Shown in pieces: positions 7,132 through 13,880 of a stretch of DNA of 14,233 nt. Every line of letters begins with the position of its first letter. Positions within the stretch are counted from its first letter, which is position 1. The notes beneath the pieces are model-generated. The model had not been told where the DNA came from. It searched no databases and was given only the letters and a program-made list of their open reading frames with translations. Both the position numbers and the translations under genes were made by a program. The DNA is from Piscirickettsiaceae bacterium (GTDB lineage: Bacteria > Pseudomonadota > Gammaproteobacteria > Methylococcales > Cycloclasticaceae): contig NVSW01000065.1 in assembly GCA_002401365.1 (NCBI GenBank), forward strand, positions 1 to 14,233, read 5' to 3'.

Positions 7132-7767
7132 ATGGGTAAATTATGTTTCGTTATATTATTGATGGCGTCGCTTAATGGTGCCGCTTTATCAGCTGAGGCT
7201 GTGGCGTACGATGAAGGAATTGATTATCAGTTAATAACACCTACTCAACCAACGGATGACCCTGACAGAATAGAGGTTGTAGAAGTCTTTTGGTATGGTT
7301 GCCCACACTGTAATCACTTTGAGCCGAGCCTAGGCACATGGGTAAAGAGTATTCCTAGTGATGTTAATTTTTATCGGATACCTGCTATTTTTGCACCGGC
7401 ATGGGAAATACATGCGAGAGCTTATTTTACGGCAGAAATTTTAGACGTATTGGATAAGTCTCATGCAGCCTTTTTCCATGCGATTCATGTCGAACGTAAG
7501 TCATTAAATACAGTGGATAAATTAGCATCTTTTTATGCTAACTACGGTGTAGATGAAGATTTATTCAAAAAAACATATAAGTCTTTTGTCGTTAATACAC
7601 AGGTGTCGCGTGCAAAAGATATGATAAATCGCTATGGTATAACAGGTGTGCCGGCCATTGTGGTTGAGGGTAAGTACTTGGTAACGGGTCCAATGGCCAA
7701 GAGCTATCAGAACATGATAAAAATAACAGATTTTTTGATAGCAAAAGAAAGGCGTGCGAAGAAATAA
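7132..7767 (+). CDS. dsbA: Thiol:disulfide interchange protein DsbA, periplasmic
   Basis: 211 residues. A signal peptide (about 1-21, ALSA|EA) precedes a thioredoxin fold with an inserted helical domain. The active site is CPHC (C57-C60) in FWYGCPHCNHFEP, and the cis-proline loop is TGVPA (P174). CPHC is the classic oxidising DsbA motif, so the protein should insert disulfides into exported proteins. An AGGAG (7120-7124) 7 bases before the ATG gives a strong start. It lies 26 bases after ccsA and is probably co-transcribed. In P. aeruginosa dsbA follows cytochrome c4 directly; here the System II genes lie between them. Functionally, DsbA oxidises the CxxC cysteines that the heme lyase needs reduced. 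The stop codon directly abuts the convergent tRNA-Arg gene. Confidence 0.96.
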   Translation: MGKLCFVILLMASLNGAALSAEAVAYDEGIDYQLITPTQPTDDPDRIEVVEVFWYGCPHCNHFEPSLGTWVKSIPSDVNFYRIPAIFAPAWEIHARAYFTAEILDVLDKSHAAFFHAIHVERKSLNTVDKLASFYANYGVDEDLFKKTYKSFVVNTQVSRAKDMINRYGITGVPAIVVEGKYLVTGPMAKSYQNMIKITDFLIAKERRAKK

Positions 7768-7844
7768 TGGCGCGCTCGGCGGGAGTCGAACCCACGACCT
7801 TCGGCTTCGGAGGCCGACACTCTATCCAGCTGAGCTACGAGCGC
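7768..7844 (-). tRNA. tRNA-Arg (anticodon CCG)
   Basis: On the minus strand a 77-nt cloverleaf folds fully. The acceptor stem is GCGCTCG/CGAGCGC, the D arm starts GCTCAGCTGGATAGAG, and the anticodon arm is TCGGC-CTCCGAA-GCCGA with anticodon CCG. The T arm is GTGGG-TTCGACT-CCCGC, then discriminator G and encoded CCA. It reads the CGG arginine codon. It is convergent with dsbA with no spacer. Confidence 0.97.
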
Positions 7845-7854
7845 ATAAAAGCAC

Positions 7855-7860
7855 ATTATA
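7855..7860 (-). promoter_or_regulatory. -10 element of the tRNA-Arg gene
   Basis: On the minus strand a perfect TATAAT lies 10 bases before the mature tRNA 5' end. No good -35 is seen at the ideal spacing (TTGCCA occurs 14 bases upstream). Confidence 0.45.
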
Positions 7861-7924
7861 ACGCGTAATGAATTTGGCAATTTAAATTTAAAGGCAATTA
7901 AAACGACGTTAATGCAATAAATTT

Positions 7925-7952
7925 TTGGCTAACAATAAATTGAAGTTATAAT
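7925..7952 (+). promoter_or_regulatory. Sigma-70-type promoter of the cytochrome c5 gene
   Basis: TTGGCT (7925-7930), 16 bases, then a perfect TATAAT (7947-7952). The start would fall near 7959, leaving about a 30-base leader before the GTG at 7989. Confidence 0.55.
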
Positions 7953-7988
7953 TACACAATATTTTATTGAGTATTATGGGGAAAGTAC

Positions 7989-8480
7989 GTGAGTGAAGAT
8001 AAAAAAGTATTAAATAGTTTAGCAATGGTTATTGGCGGTTTAGTTTTAATTGCGGTTATTATTTCAATCGTGGCAGTTAATTTAACTGATGGCGATTCTT
8101 CCGACAGTATTGCTTGGCAAGAAAAAAAGGTATTAGATAGAATTAAACCTTTGGGTGAAGTTGCAACAACGGCAGCTGAAGCGAAACAGGCAAGCCCTAA
8201 GGTTGATGCGCCTGAAGTAGTGACTGAAAAAGCGGGCCCTTTAACAGCAGAGCAAGTGTATAACACGGCATGCTTGGCTTGTCATACTACTGGCGCCGCA
8301 GGTGCGCCAAAAGTTGGTGATATAGCTGATTGGGCACCTCGGATCGCTCAAGGTGATGATGTATTATTTGAACATGCGACTAAAGGCTTTAAAGGAATGC
8401 CTCCAAGGGGTGGCTCGCCTCAGTTGACGGATAAAAATATTACAGATGCTATCCAATTTATGGTGAGAAAAAGTCAGTAG
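7989..8480 (+). CDS. Membrane-anchored cytochrome c5-type monoheme protein
   Basis: 163 residues. A short cytoplasmic start is followed by one membrane segment (about 11-31) that lacks a cleavage site and so probably serves as an anchor. A low-complexity Ala/Glu/Lys linker (about 45-83) leads to a single cytochrome domain. The heme motif is CLACH (C95, C98, H99) and the axial ligand is M137 in GMPPRGG, a hallmark of cytochrome c5. The GTG start is preceded by GGGGAAA and by a good promoter. It is likely an electron carrier between the quinol-side complexes and terminal oxidases, held on the periplasmic face. It is transcribed separately from the dsbA operon, divergently from tRNA-Arg. Its terminator lies inside the 3' end of rep. 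Confidence 0.93.
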   Translation: MSEDKKVLNSLAMVIGGLVLIAVIISIVAVNLTDGDSSDSIAWQEKKVLDRIKPLGEVATTAAEAKQASPKVDAPEVVTEKAGPLTAEQVYNTACLACHTTGAAGAPKVGDIADWAPRIAQGDDVLFEHATKGFKGMPPRGGSPQLTDKNITDAIQFMVRKSQ

Positions 8481-8485
8481 ACACA

Positions 8486-10492
8486 TTAATTAAGTAAGCT
8501 TTTCATAAGGGCTAGGTTTTCCTGGCCCTTTTTCTTTTTCTCAGTAGGATCTTGCTTATTAACAGCGGCCCAATTTAATTCTTCTTGTGGTAGTTCGGTT
8601 AAGAATCGACTGGGTTCCGTAGAAATTAAATCACCATATCTTTTTCGTTGTGAGCAATAACTAAACGTTAGTTGTTTTTGTGCTCTGGTTATGCCGACAT
8701 AGGCGAGCCTTCGTTCTTCTTCAATTTGCTCGCTGTCTATGCTGTTTTGATGGGGTAAAATCCCTTCTTCCATGCCAATAAGGTAAACATATGGGAACTC
8801 CAATCCTTTAGCTGCGTGTAATGTCATGAGCTTAATTTGATCTGTTTTCTCTTCTTCTTCATTTCTTTCGAGCGTATCTAATAGCATCATACGGTTAACG
8901 ATGTCACCTAGAGAACGCTGTTGCTCAGACTTTTTTGCGACATTTTCAATCCACTTTATTAGCTCTAATACGTTGTCAATTTTCCGTTGAGCTTGCTTTT
9001 CGCTGTTTGCATGGGCCTTTATCCACTCAAAGTAATCAATATCAGTAATCATCTGGTGTAGTAATTCAATGGGTTCGTCAGTTGTTGCTGCTTTATCTGA
9101 TAAAGCCATAGACCATTCACAGAATTGACGAAGTTTGAATAGCGCTCGTTCGTTTAAAACTTGCTCGAGACCCAATTCGTAACAAGCCTCAAATAAGCTG
9201 ATCTGTCGCTCGTTTGCGTAGTGCGCTAATTTCTCAATGGTGTTGGTGCCAATTTCACGGCGTGGGGTGTTGATGATGCGTAAAAAAGCACTATTATCAT
9301 CGGGGTTGATTAGGAGTTTGATATAGCTAAGTACGTCCTTAATTTCGCTACTGGCAAAAAATGAGCTACCACCACTAATATCATACGGGAGCGATAATTC
9401 TCGTAGGCTTTTTTCCAATAAACGTGCTTGATGGTTACTACGGTATAAAATGGCAAAGTCACTATTTTTGGCACGTTGTTTGAATTTATGGCGTGATATT
9501 TCAGAGGCTATTTGTTGAGACTCAGCAAATTCATCTTTGCATTTGATGACCGTAATCGGTGTTGTATCCTCAATATTACTCCATAATTTTTTTTCTATTA
9601 AATGAGGGTTATTACTGATTAGCTGATTGGCGGCTTTAAGGATGCGTTGGTTGGAACGGTAATTTTGCTCCATTTTGACAATCTCCAACCGCGGGAAATC
9701 TTTTTTAAGTTGAAAAAGATTCTCAGGATTGGCACCACGCCACGCGTAAATAGATTGGTCGTCATCGCCGACAACGGTAAAGTTTCCAATAGGGCCGACC
9801 AATAATTTAAAAAATTCATATTGGCTGGTATTAGTATCTTGGTATTCATCCAATAATAAGTAACGAGTGGTGTTTTGCCATTTTTCTAAAATAGCAGGGT
9901 GATCTTTAAATAATTGTAAAGGCGTTAAAATTAAATCGTCGAAATCAACGGCATTGCAGATCAGAATATAGCGCTGATACTGTTCATATAATGCTGCCGC
10001 GAATTGTTGTTGAGCATCTTCGGCAATAGCGGCGGCTTGGATGGGTGATAAAGCTTGATTCTTCCAATCTGAAATAAGCCACGAGAGCGGGGGGATTTGT
10101 GCTTTATCAATGGGGTGTTTGTTTGAATCTAAGATGTCTTGAATAATTTTAATTTTATCTTGTTCATCTAAAATGCTGATGTTTTTCTTTAGACTCAAGG
10201 TTTGATGTTCTTTACGGATTATTTCGAGCCCTAGAGAGTGAAATGTTGAGATTCGAACGTGTTTGGCGTTCTTGTTTTTTACTATTTTATCAACTCGAGC
10301 ACGCATCTCACGAGCAGCCTTATTGGTGAACGTAACGGCGACAATGTGTTTGGCCTCAATGCCAGTACTAATTAAGTGTGCAATTTTTTCGGTGATTACG
10401 CGGGTTTTTCCACTGCCAGCGCCGGCGATGACTAATAAGGGTTTGTCCGTTGTGGTAACAGCATGGTGTTGTTCAGGGTTGAGGTTCGGCAC
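8486..10492 (-). CDS. rep: ATP-dependent DNA helicase Rep (UvrD/Rep family, superfamily 1A)
   Basis: 668 residues, near E. coli Rep (673). Motif I/Walker A is AGAGSGKT (residues 23-30), motif Ia TFTNKAAREM (54-63), motif II LLLDEYQDT (212-220) and motif III VVGDDDQSIYAWRGA. Motif IV is KMEQNYRSNQRIL, motif V LMTLHAAKGLEF and motif VI EERRLAYVGITRAQ. The order and the segments PSRFLTELPQEEL and KGQENLALMKSLL near the end are Rep-like rather than UvrD-like. Rep is a 3'-5' translocase that clears proteins ahead of replication forks and aids restart. The start is GTG at 10492; an in-frame stop lies just upstream and no earlier start exists. No clear ribosome binding site is seen. It lies 62 bases downstream of the comM remnant on the same strand, with a TATAAT (10532-10537 on the complement) between them. 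Confidence 0.96.
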   Translation of the reverse strand: MPNLNPEQHHAVTTTDKPLLVIAGAGSGKTRVITEKIAHLISTGIEAKHIVAVTFTNKAAREMRARVDKIVKNKNAKHVRISTFHSLGLEIIRKEHQTLSLKKNISILDEQDKIKIIQDILDSNKHPIDKAQIPPLSWLISDWKNQALSPIQAAAIAEDAQQQFAAALYEQYQRYILICNAVDFDDLILTPLQLFKDHPAILEKWQNTTRYLLLDEYQDTNTSQYEFFKLLVGPIGNFTVVGDDDQSIYAWRGANPENLFQLKKDFPRLEIVKMEQNYRSNQRILKAANQLISNNPHLIEKKLWSNIEDTTPITVIKCKDEFAESQQIASEISRHKFKQRAKNSDFAILYRSNHQARLLEKSLRELSLPYDISGGSSFFASSEIKDVLSYIKLLINPDDNSAFLRIINTPRREIGTNTIEKLAHYANERQISLFEACYELGLEQVLNERALFKLRQFCEWSMALSDKAATTDEPIELLHQMITDIDYFEWIKAHANSEKQAQRKIDNVLELIKWIENVAKKSEQQRSLGDIVNRMMLLDTLERNEEEEKTDQIKLMTLHAAKGLEFPYVYLIGMEEGILPHQNSIDSEQIEEERRLAYVGITRAQKQLTFSYCSQRKRYGDLISTEPSRFLTELPQEELNWAAVNKQDPTEKKKKGQENLALMKSLLN
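8507..8539 (+). terminator. Cytochrome c5 terminator embedded in the rep coding region
   Basis: AAGGGCTAGG (8507-8516) pairs with CCTGGCCCTT (8521-8530), with one G-U pair, around a TTTT loop. T-rich sequence follows from 8529 to 8539. The stem lies wholly inside the last codons of the convergent rep gene. Confidence 0.8.
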
Positions 10493-10554
10493 AGCAAATG
10501 TTGGTTACATTATTAATGCTAAATTTTACCAATTATAAAAACTAAATGACGGAC

Positions 10555-11225
10555 TTATTGGTTGTTTCGTCGGTCCATTCGGCGGTAACTTAATGCTTCT
10601 GTTAGGTGTTTGCGCAAAATATTATTTTCGCCATCCATATCTGCTATGGTTCTAGATACGCGAAGAATGCGGTGATAAGCGCGGTGCGATAAACCCAATT
10701 TATCCATAGCTTGTTCCAGTAATTGATGATCCTCATCGCTGAGCTGACAAAATTGTTTGATACCAGTAGTTGATAGTAAGTGGTTGGAATAACCTTGGCG
10801 CTGTATTGATTTGTTAAGTGATTGTTGTACTCGAGCAGCAATAGCCAAGCTGCTTTCCTCGCCACCTTGAGTGCCTTCCCTTAGCATTTGATGAGGAATG
10901 CGGGGCACTTCAATATGCATGTCGATTCGGTCTAATAATGGCCCAGAAATTTTGTTTCGGTAGCGAGAAATTTGTGACTGCGTGCATTGGCAACGTTCGG
11001 ATGCGTCACCCAAGTAGCCGCAAGGACATGGATTCATTGCGGCAATTAATTGAAACCGTGCGGGAAATTCTGTTTGATGATTGGCGCGGGAAATAAATAT
11101 GCTGCCGTTTTCAATCGGTTCGCGGAGCACTTCGAGTACCTTTCTATCGAATTCAGGTAACTCGTCTAAGAAAAGAACGCCATTATGTGCCAGTGATACC
11201 TCTCCGGGTTTGGGGTGGCTGCCAC
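10555..11225 (-). pseudogene. comM: 3' remnant of comM (yifB), interrupted by the Tn7-like element
   Basis: About 222 residues of the C-terminal part of ComM, a hexameric AAA+ helicase for branch migration in natural transformation (family about 500 residues). The fragment begins at the G-S-H-P-K-P-GEVSLAHNG segment. It keeps Walker B (GVLFLDELPEF), the NPCPCG...C-C cysteine cluster, the sensor region (GPLLDRIDMHIEVP) and the C-terminal Mg-chelatase domain (SHRAYHRILRVSRTIADM). The Walker A half and the whole N-terminal domain are missing. The frame runs a short way into transposon sequence to a TAA near 11267 without an ATG or GTG, so there is no native start. An internal ATG at 11130 could make only a 191-residue piece without Walker A. 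The 5' part is expected beyond the far transposon end. Confidence 0.93.
11221..11225 (+). repeat. Presumed 5-bp target-site duplication (one copy)
   Basis: GCCAC is the last comM-derived sequence before the TGTCA transposon terminus. Tn7-like elements duplicate 5 bp on insertion; the partner copy would lie at the unseen far end. Confidence 0.5.
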
Positions 11226-11231
11226 TGTCAG

Positions 11232-11250
11232 TTCCAGTAATTAATGCTAC
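11232..11250 (+). repeat. Putative TnsB-binding site 1 (terminal)
   Basis: TTCCAGTAATTAATGCTAC, six bases from the transposon tip. It matches the second site (11284-11302) at 18 of 19 bases, with start-to-start spacing of 52 bases. Ordered direct repeats at the ends are the TnsB-binding sites in Tn7-like elements. Confidence 0.75.
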
Positions 11251-11283
11251 TAATACAAAATTAATGCTTTAAGTAAAAAGCAT

Positions 11284-11302
11284 TTCCAGTAATTAGTGCT
11301 AC
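11284..11302 (+). repeat. Putative TnsB-binding site 2 (internal)
   Basis: TTCCAGTAATTAGTGCTAC, one mismatch from site 1. A partial third copy, AATTAATGCT, lies between them (11259-11268). It forms an inverted repeat AATGCTTT (11263-11270)/AAAGCATT (11277-11284). Confidence 0.75.
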
Positions 11303-11305
11303 AAT
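11297..11305 (+). promoter_or_regulatory. Possible extended -10 promoter for tnsABC overlapping TnsB site 2
   Basis: TGCTACAAT fits an extended -10 (TGn-TATAAT). It overlaps the end of the second repeat and lies 25 bases before the tnsA GTG. No convincing -35 is present. The overlap would allow TnsB to repress its own operon, as reported for Tn7. Confidence 0.35.
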
Positions 11306-11329
11306 CTTTCTTTTTTATTTAAATTTAGC

Positions 11330-11998
11330 GTGAAAATATCTCAAAAAAGAAGAAAGATAGGCTATACGTACAGTAGCCTTTCAGGCTCGCTTCCCTTTAG
11401 AAAACTAAAAAGTATAGATTTTGAGTCGACCTTAGAGAGGGACTTATTGATCTCATTAGAGCATGACTCTACTGTACTAGATGTGATTGAACAACCAGTA
11501 ACAATCGAATACATTAATAAGAACGGTCGAGAAGCAAGTTACACGCCTGACTTCCTAGTCAGCTACTCGATAGCGTATGGAGAAAGTAAGGCGCCTTGTT
11601 CAAAACTAATAGAAGTGAAGCCCACCGAAATACTTTGTAATGACTGGGAATCTCTAAAGCAAAAATTTAAAGTAGGGGTTGCGTTTGCAAAAGAGAATGA
11701 CTATATATTTAAAATTTACAATGAAGCACGGATCCATACGAAATATTTTTACAATGTTAGGTTAATTAAAATGTACCGAAATTATAAGCCTACTAGGGAT
11801 GTTGCTGACCAAGTTTATAGGGAAATAATGTTAAACGATGCACTTTCAGTTCAGGGGTTAGCGGAAGCTTTTAAGAAGACAAATAGCTCAATAGATAACC
11901 TATTTAAAGTGGTGTGTTATTTGCTTATGGTTAAAGTACTTGAATGTGATATGACTCACCCACTTAGCGAAACATCACTTATATGGATGAAAAAGTAG
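11330..11998 (+). CDS. tnsA: TnsA-like transposon endonuclease
   Basis: 222 residues. The catalytic core of the restriction-enzyme-like (PD-(D/E)xK) fold is readable. E36 in STLERDLLISLEHDSTVLDV matches the Tn7 TnsA SDLE segment, D74 lies in YTPDFLV, and E95 and K97 lie in LIEVKP. A winged-helix-like C-terminal domain follows (about 170-218), the part that contacts TnsC in Tn7. TnsA cuts the 5' ends of the element, so with TnsB the element can be fully excised (cut-and-paste) rather than copied as a cointegrate. The start is a GTG at 11330 with no clear ribosome binding site; no ATG is available earlier. It is slightly shorter than Tn7 TnsA (273 residues). The stop is 7 bases before tnsB. Confidence 0.93.
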   Translation: MKISQKRRKIGYTYSSLSGSLPFRKLKSIDFESTLERDLLISLEHDSTVLDVIEQPVTIEYINKNGREASYTPDFLVSYSIAYGESKAPCSKLIEVKPTEILCNDWESLKQKFKVGVAFAKENDYIFKIYNEARIHTKYFYNVRLIKMYRNYKPTRDVADQVYREIMLNDALSVQGLAEAFKKTNSSIDNLFKVVCYLLMVKVLECDMTHPLSETSLIWMKK

Positions 11999-12005
11999 TG
12001 AGTAG

Positions 12006-13880
12006 GTGAAGAAAGGAAAGCATCAACAAGGAAAAAGAGCAAATCGTGCAGGGGTTACATTTAAGCCTAACGATTATGTTGTTTTTAATGGGGATATTTT
12101 TAAAATCACTCAGGTAATAGATTTTCAAAAATTAGTTGGCATTAACATTAAAACAGGTAGTAATTCTGTTTTGAATGTAAGCAAATTGTCTGCAATTGAA
12201 GACAATTCCAATAACGGCTTTAGTCATGTTGATTTGGAAGACGTTACTGACGCAGGCTGGAAAACGATAGAGCGTCGTTTTTCGGCTATAGAGCCTTTAA
12301 TTGGAGGGGCTACTCGCAAAGAGGTGGAAAAGCGTTCTGTCGAAATTGGGAAGCACTATACAACGTTGTATCGTTGGTTAAAAAAATATAAGTCTATGGC
12401 TGTTATGACAGTACTAATACCCATAAGGCCAGGGAGTGTCCCTGGTAGCACAAGGATCTCGCTAGCGGCAGAGTTGGCAATTAAAATAGCTATTGAAGAA
12501 CACTACTTAACTAGGCAACGGCCATCAATACAAAGAGTTATTGAGCGCGTAATAATTGATTGCAAACGAAAAAACATACTAGCTCCAAGTAAAAATACTA
12601 TTAGAGCTCGAATTAAAAATATTTCAGAATATGATCGAATAAAAAGGCAAGGGAATAAATCTAAAGCACGAACAATGTTCGACCCTGCCCCTGGTGTATT
12701 CCCTCATGCAAATTATCCGCTTTCTGTTGTTCAAATTGATCATACGCCGATGGACATTATACTTGTTGATGATGAGCACCGCCTTTCAATTGGGAGGCCT
12801 TGGATAACTCTAGCAATAGATGTTTATAGCCGCATGATTACAGGTTATTACTTATCGTTGGATGCTCCAAGCTCAGCGTCTGTTGCCATGTGTATAGCTA
12901 ATTCGATTCTTCCTAAAGAAGACTGGCTACGATTGCATGATGTTGATGCTAGTTGGCCTGTTTGGGGGGTTATGGAGACAATTCACGTTGATAATGGGGC
13001 GGACTTTAGGGCTGACACACTTGAAAAATCTTGTTTGACATACGGCATTAACTTGGAATTTAGACCAGTTGGGAAACCGAACCTTGGGGGGCATATAGAG
13101 CGTTTATTAGGTACGGTATTGAAGCATGTTCATGATTTACCCGGTACAACATTTTCTAATGTAAAAGAAAGAGACTTATACGACTCTGAGAAAAATGCAA
13201 GCATGACCTTCTCGGAATTTGAGAGATGGCTAGTTACTTATATTACAAAGGTTTACCACAAACGAAAGCACCGTACTTTAAAGATGTCTCCAGAGGAAAA
13301 ATGGACAATTGGGGTTTTAGGGGATTCGCATTCAGCTGGCATTGGGTTGCCGGAAAAGCGACAGGATGATCAAACGGTTCTTCTTGATTTTATGCCAATG
13401 TTTAAACGAACAATTCAAAAAACGGGTGTGAGTATTGAAGGGTTAACTTATTATGATTTTTCCATGCGTTCGTGGATAAATGTAGTAGACACTAAAACAA
13501 ATAAGAAAAAGGAGTTTGTTTTCCGGCGTGACCCTAGAGATGTTAGTCGTATTTGGTTTTATGAGCCAAAACAACAAATGTATTACAAGTTGCCTTTAAC
13601 TAATCAAGCTATACCAGCCATGAGTTTAAGTGAGTACCGTCTGATTTCAAAGAGAATTAAGGAAACAGGTGGTGTAAAGTCGGACCATGCTTTAATTAAC
13701 GGTTTAGCGGAGCTGAATGAGCAAGTGGCAGTTGCACAAAAGAAAACTAAAAAAGCTCGGCGAAGTGTTCAAACTAAAAAAACGCATAAGAGTGCTGGCC
13801 CGATTATTAAGAAAACACCTAAAATAAAAATTCCTGATGAGGATGATCTCTGGGATGAAGACGTGGAGTCGTTTGATTGA
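12006..13880 (+). CDS. tnsB: TnsB/TniA-like DDE transposase
   Basis: 624 residues. N-terminal DNA-binding helices include an HTH-like stretch (about 100-126, TRKEVEKRSVEIGKHYTTLYRWLKKY). These lead to an RNase H-like integrase core with the DDE triad D245 (VQIDHTPMDI), D329 (IHVDNGADFR) and E365 (GGHIERLLGT). Exactly 35 residues separate the second Asp and the Glu. A Mu-type beta-barrel C-terminal domain follows. The last 50 residues are strongly basic (KKTKKARRS, KKTPKIKIP) and end in an acidic tail (DEDDLWDEDVESFD), the region that contacts TnsC in Tn7. TnsB binds the end repeats, cuts the 3' ends and joins them to the target. Start GTG at 12006, 7 bases after the tnsA stop, with AGTAGG just before it. 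The stop overlaps the tnsC start by one base (TGATG). Confidence 0.96.
   Translation: MKKGKHQQGKRANRAGVTFKPNDYVVFNGDIFKITQVIDFQKLVGINIKTGSNSVLNVSKLSAIEDNSNNGFSHVDLEDVTDAGWKTIERRFSAIEPLIGGATRKEVEKRSVEIGKHYTTLYRWLKKYKSMAVMTVLIPIRPGSVPGSTRISLAAELAIKIAIEEHYLTRQRPSIQRVIERVIIDCKRKNILAPSKNTIRARIKNISEYDRIKRQGNKSKARTMFDPAPGVFPHANYPLSVVQIDHTPMDIILVDDEHRLSIGRPWITLAIDVYSRMITGYYLSLDAPSSASVAMCIANSILPKEDWLRLHDVDASWPVWGVMETIHVDNGADFRADTLEKSCLTYGINLEFRPVGKPNLGGHIERLLGTVLKHVHDLPGTTFSNVKERDLYDSEKNASMTFSEFERWLVTYITKVYHKRKHRTLKMSPEEKWTIGVLGDSHSAGIGLPEKRQDDQTVLLDFMPMFKRTIQKTGVSIEGLTYYDFSMRSWINVVDTKTNKKKEFVFRRDPRDVSRIWFYEPKQQMYYKLPLTNQAIPAMSLSEYRLISKRIKETGGVKSDHALINGLAELNEQVAVAQKKTKKARRSVQTKKTHKSAGPIIKKTPKIKIPDEDDLWDEDVESFD

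Noticed and set aside
7768..7844. tRNA-Arg as an island attachment site
   Set aside because: No integrase gene, no repeated tRNA 3' end and no foreign block next to it in the window; the flanking genes are core genes.
10512..10521. ATTAATGCTA near rep (also near 1852) resembling the core of the TnsB-like repeat
   Set aside because: Only about ten AT-rich bases match, without the TTCCAG half; expected by chance in this base composition.
10263..10538. 91-codon plus-strand frame over the rep start
   Set aside because: It is the antisense shadow of the Walker A region of rep and has no ribosome binding site or recognisable motif.
11226..11267. Continuation of the comM frame into transposon sequence
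   Set aside because: It stays open for about 14 codons but reaches TAA without ATG, GTG or TTG in frame, so it does not supply a new start for ComM.
11081..11272. Plus-strand open frame of 63 codons across the comM/transposon junction
   Set aside because: It is antisense to the clearly recognisable ComM remnant and runs into the transposon end; no family features.
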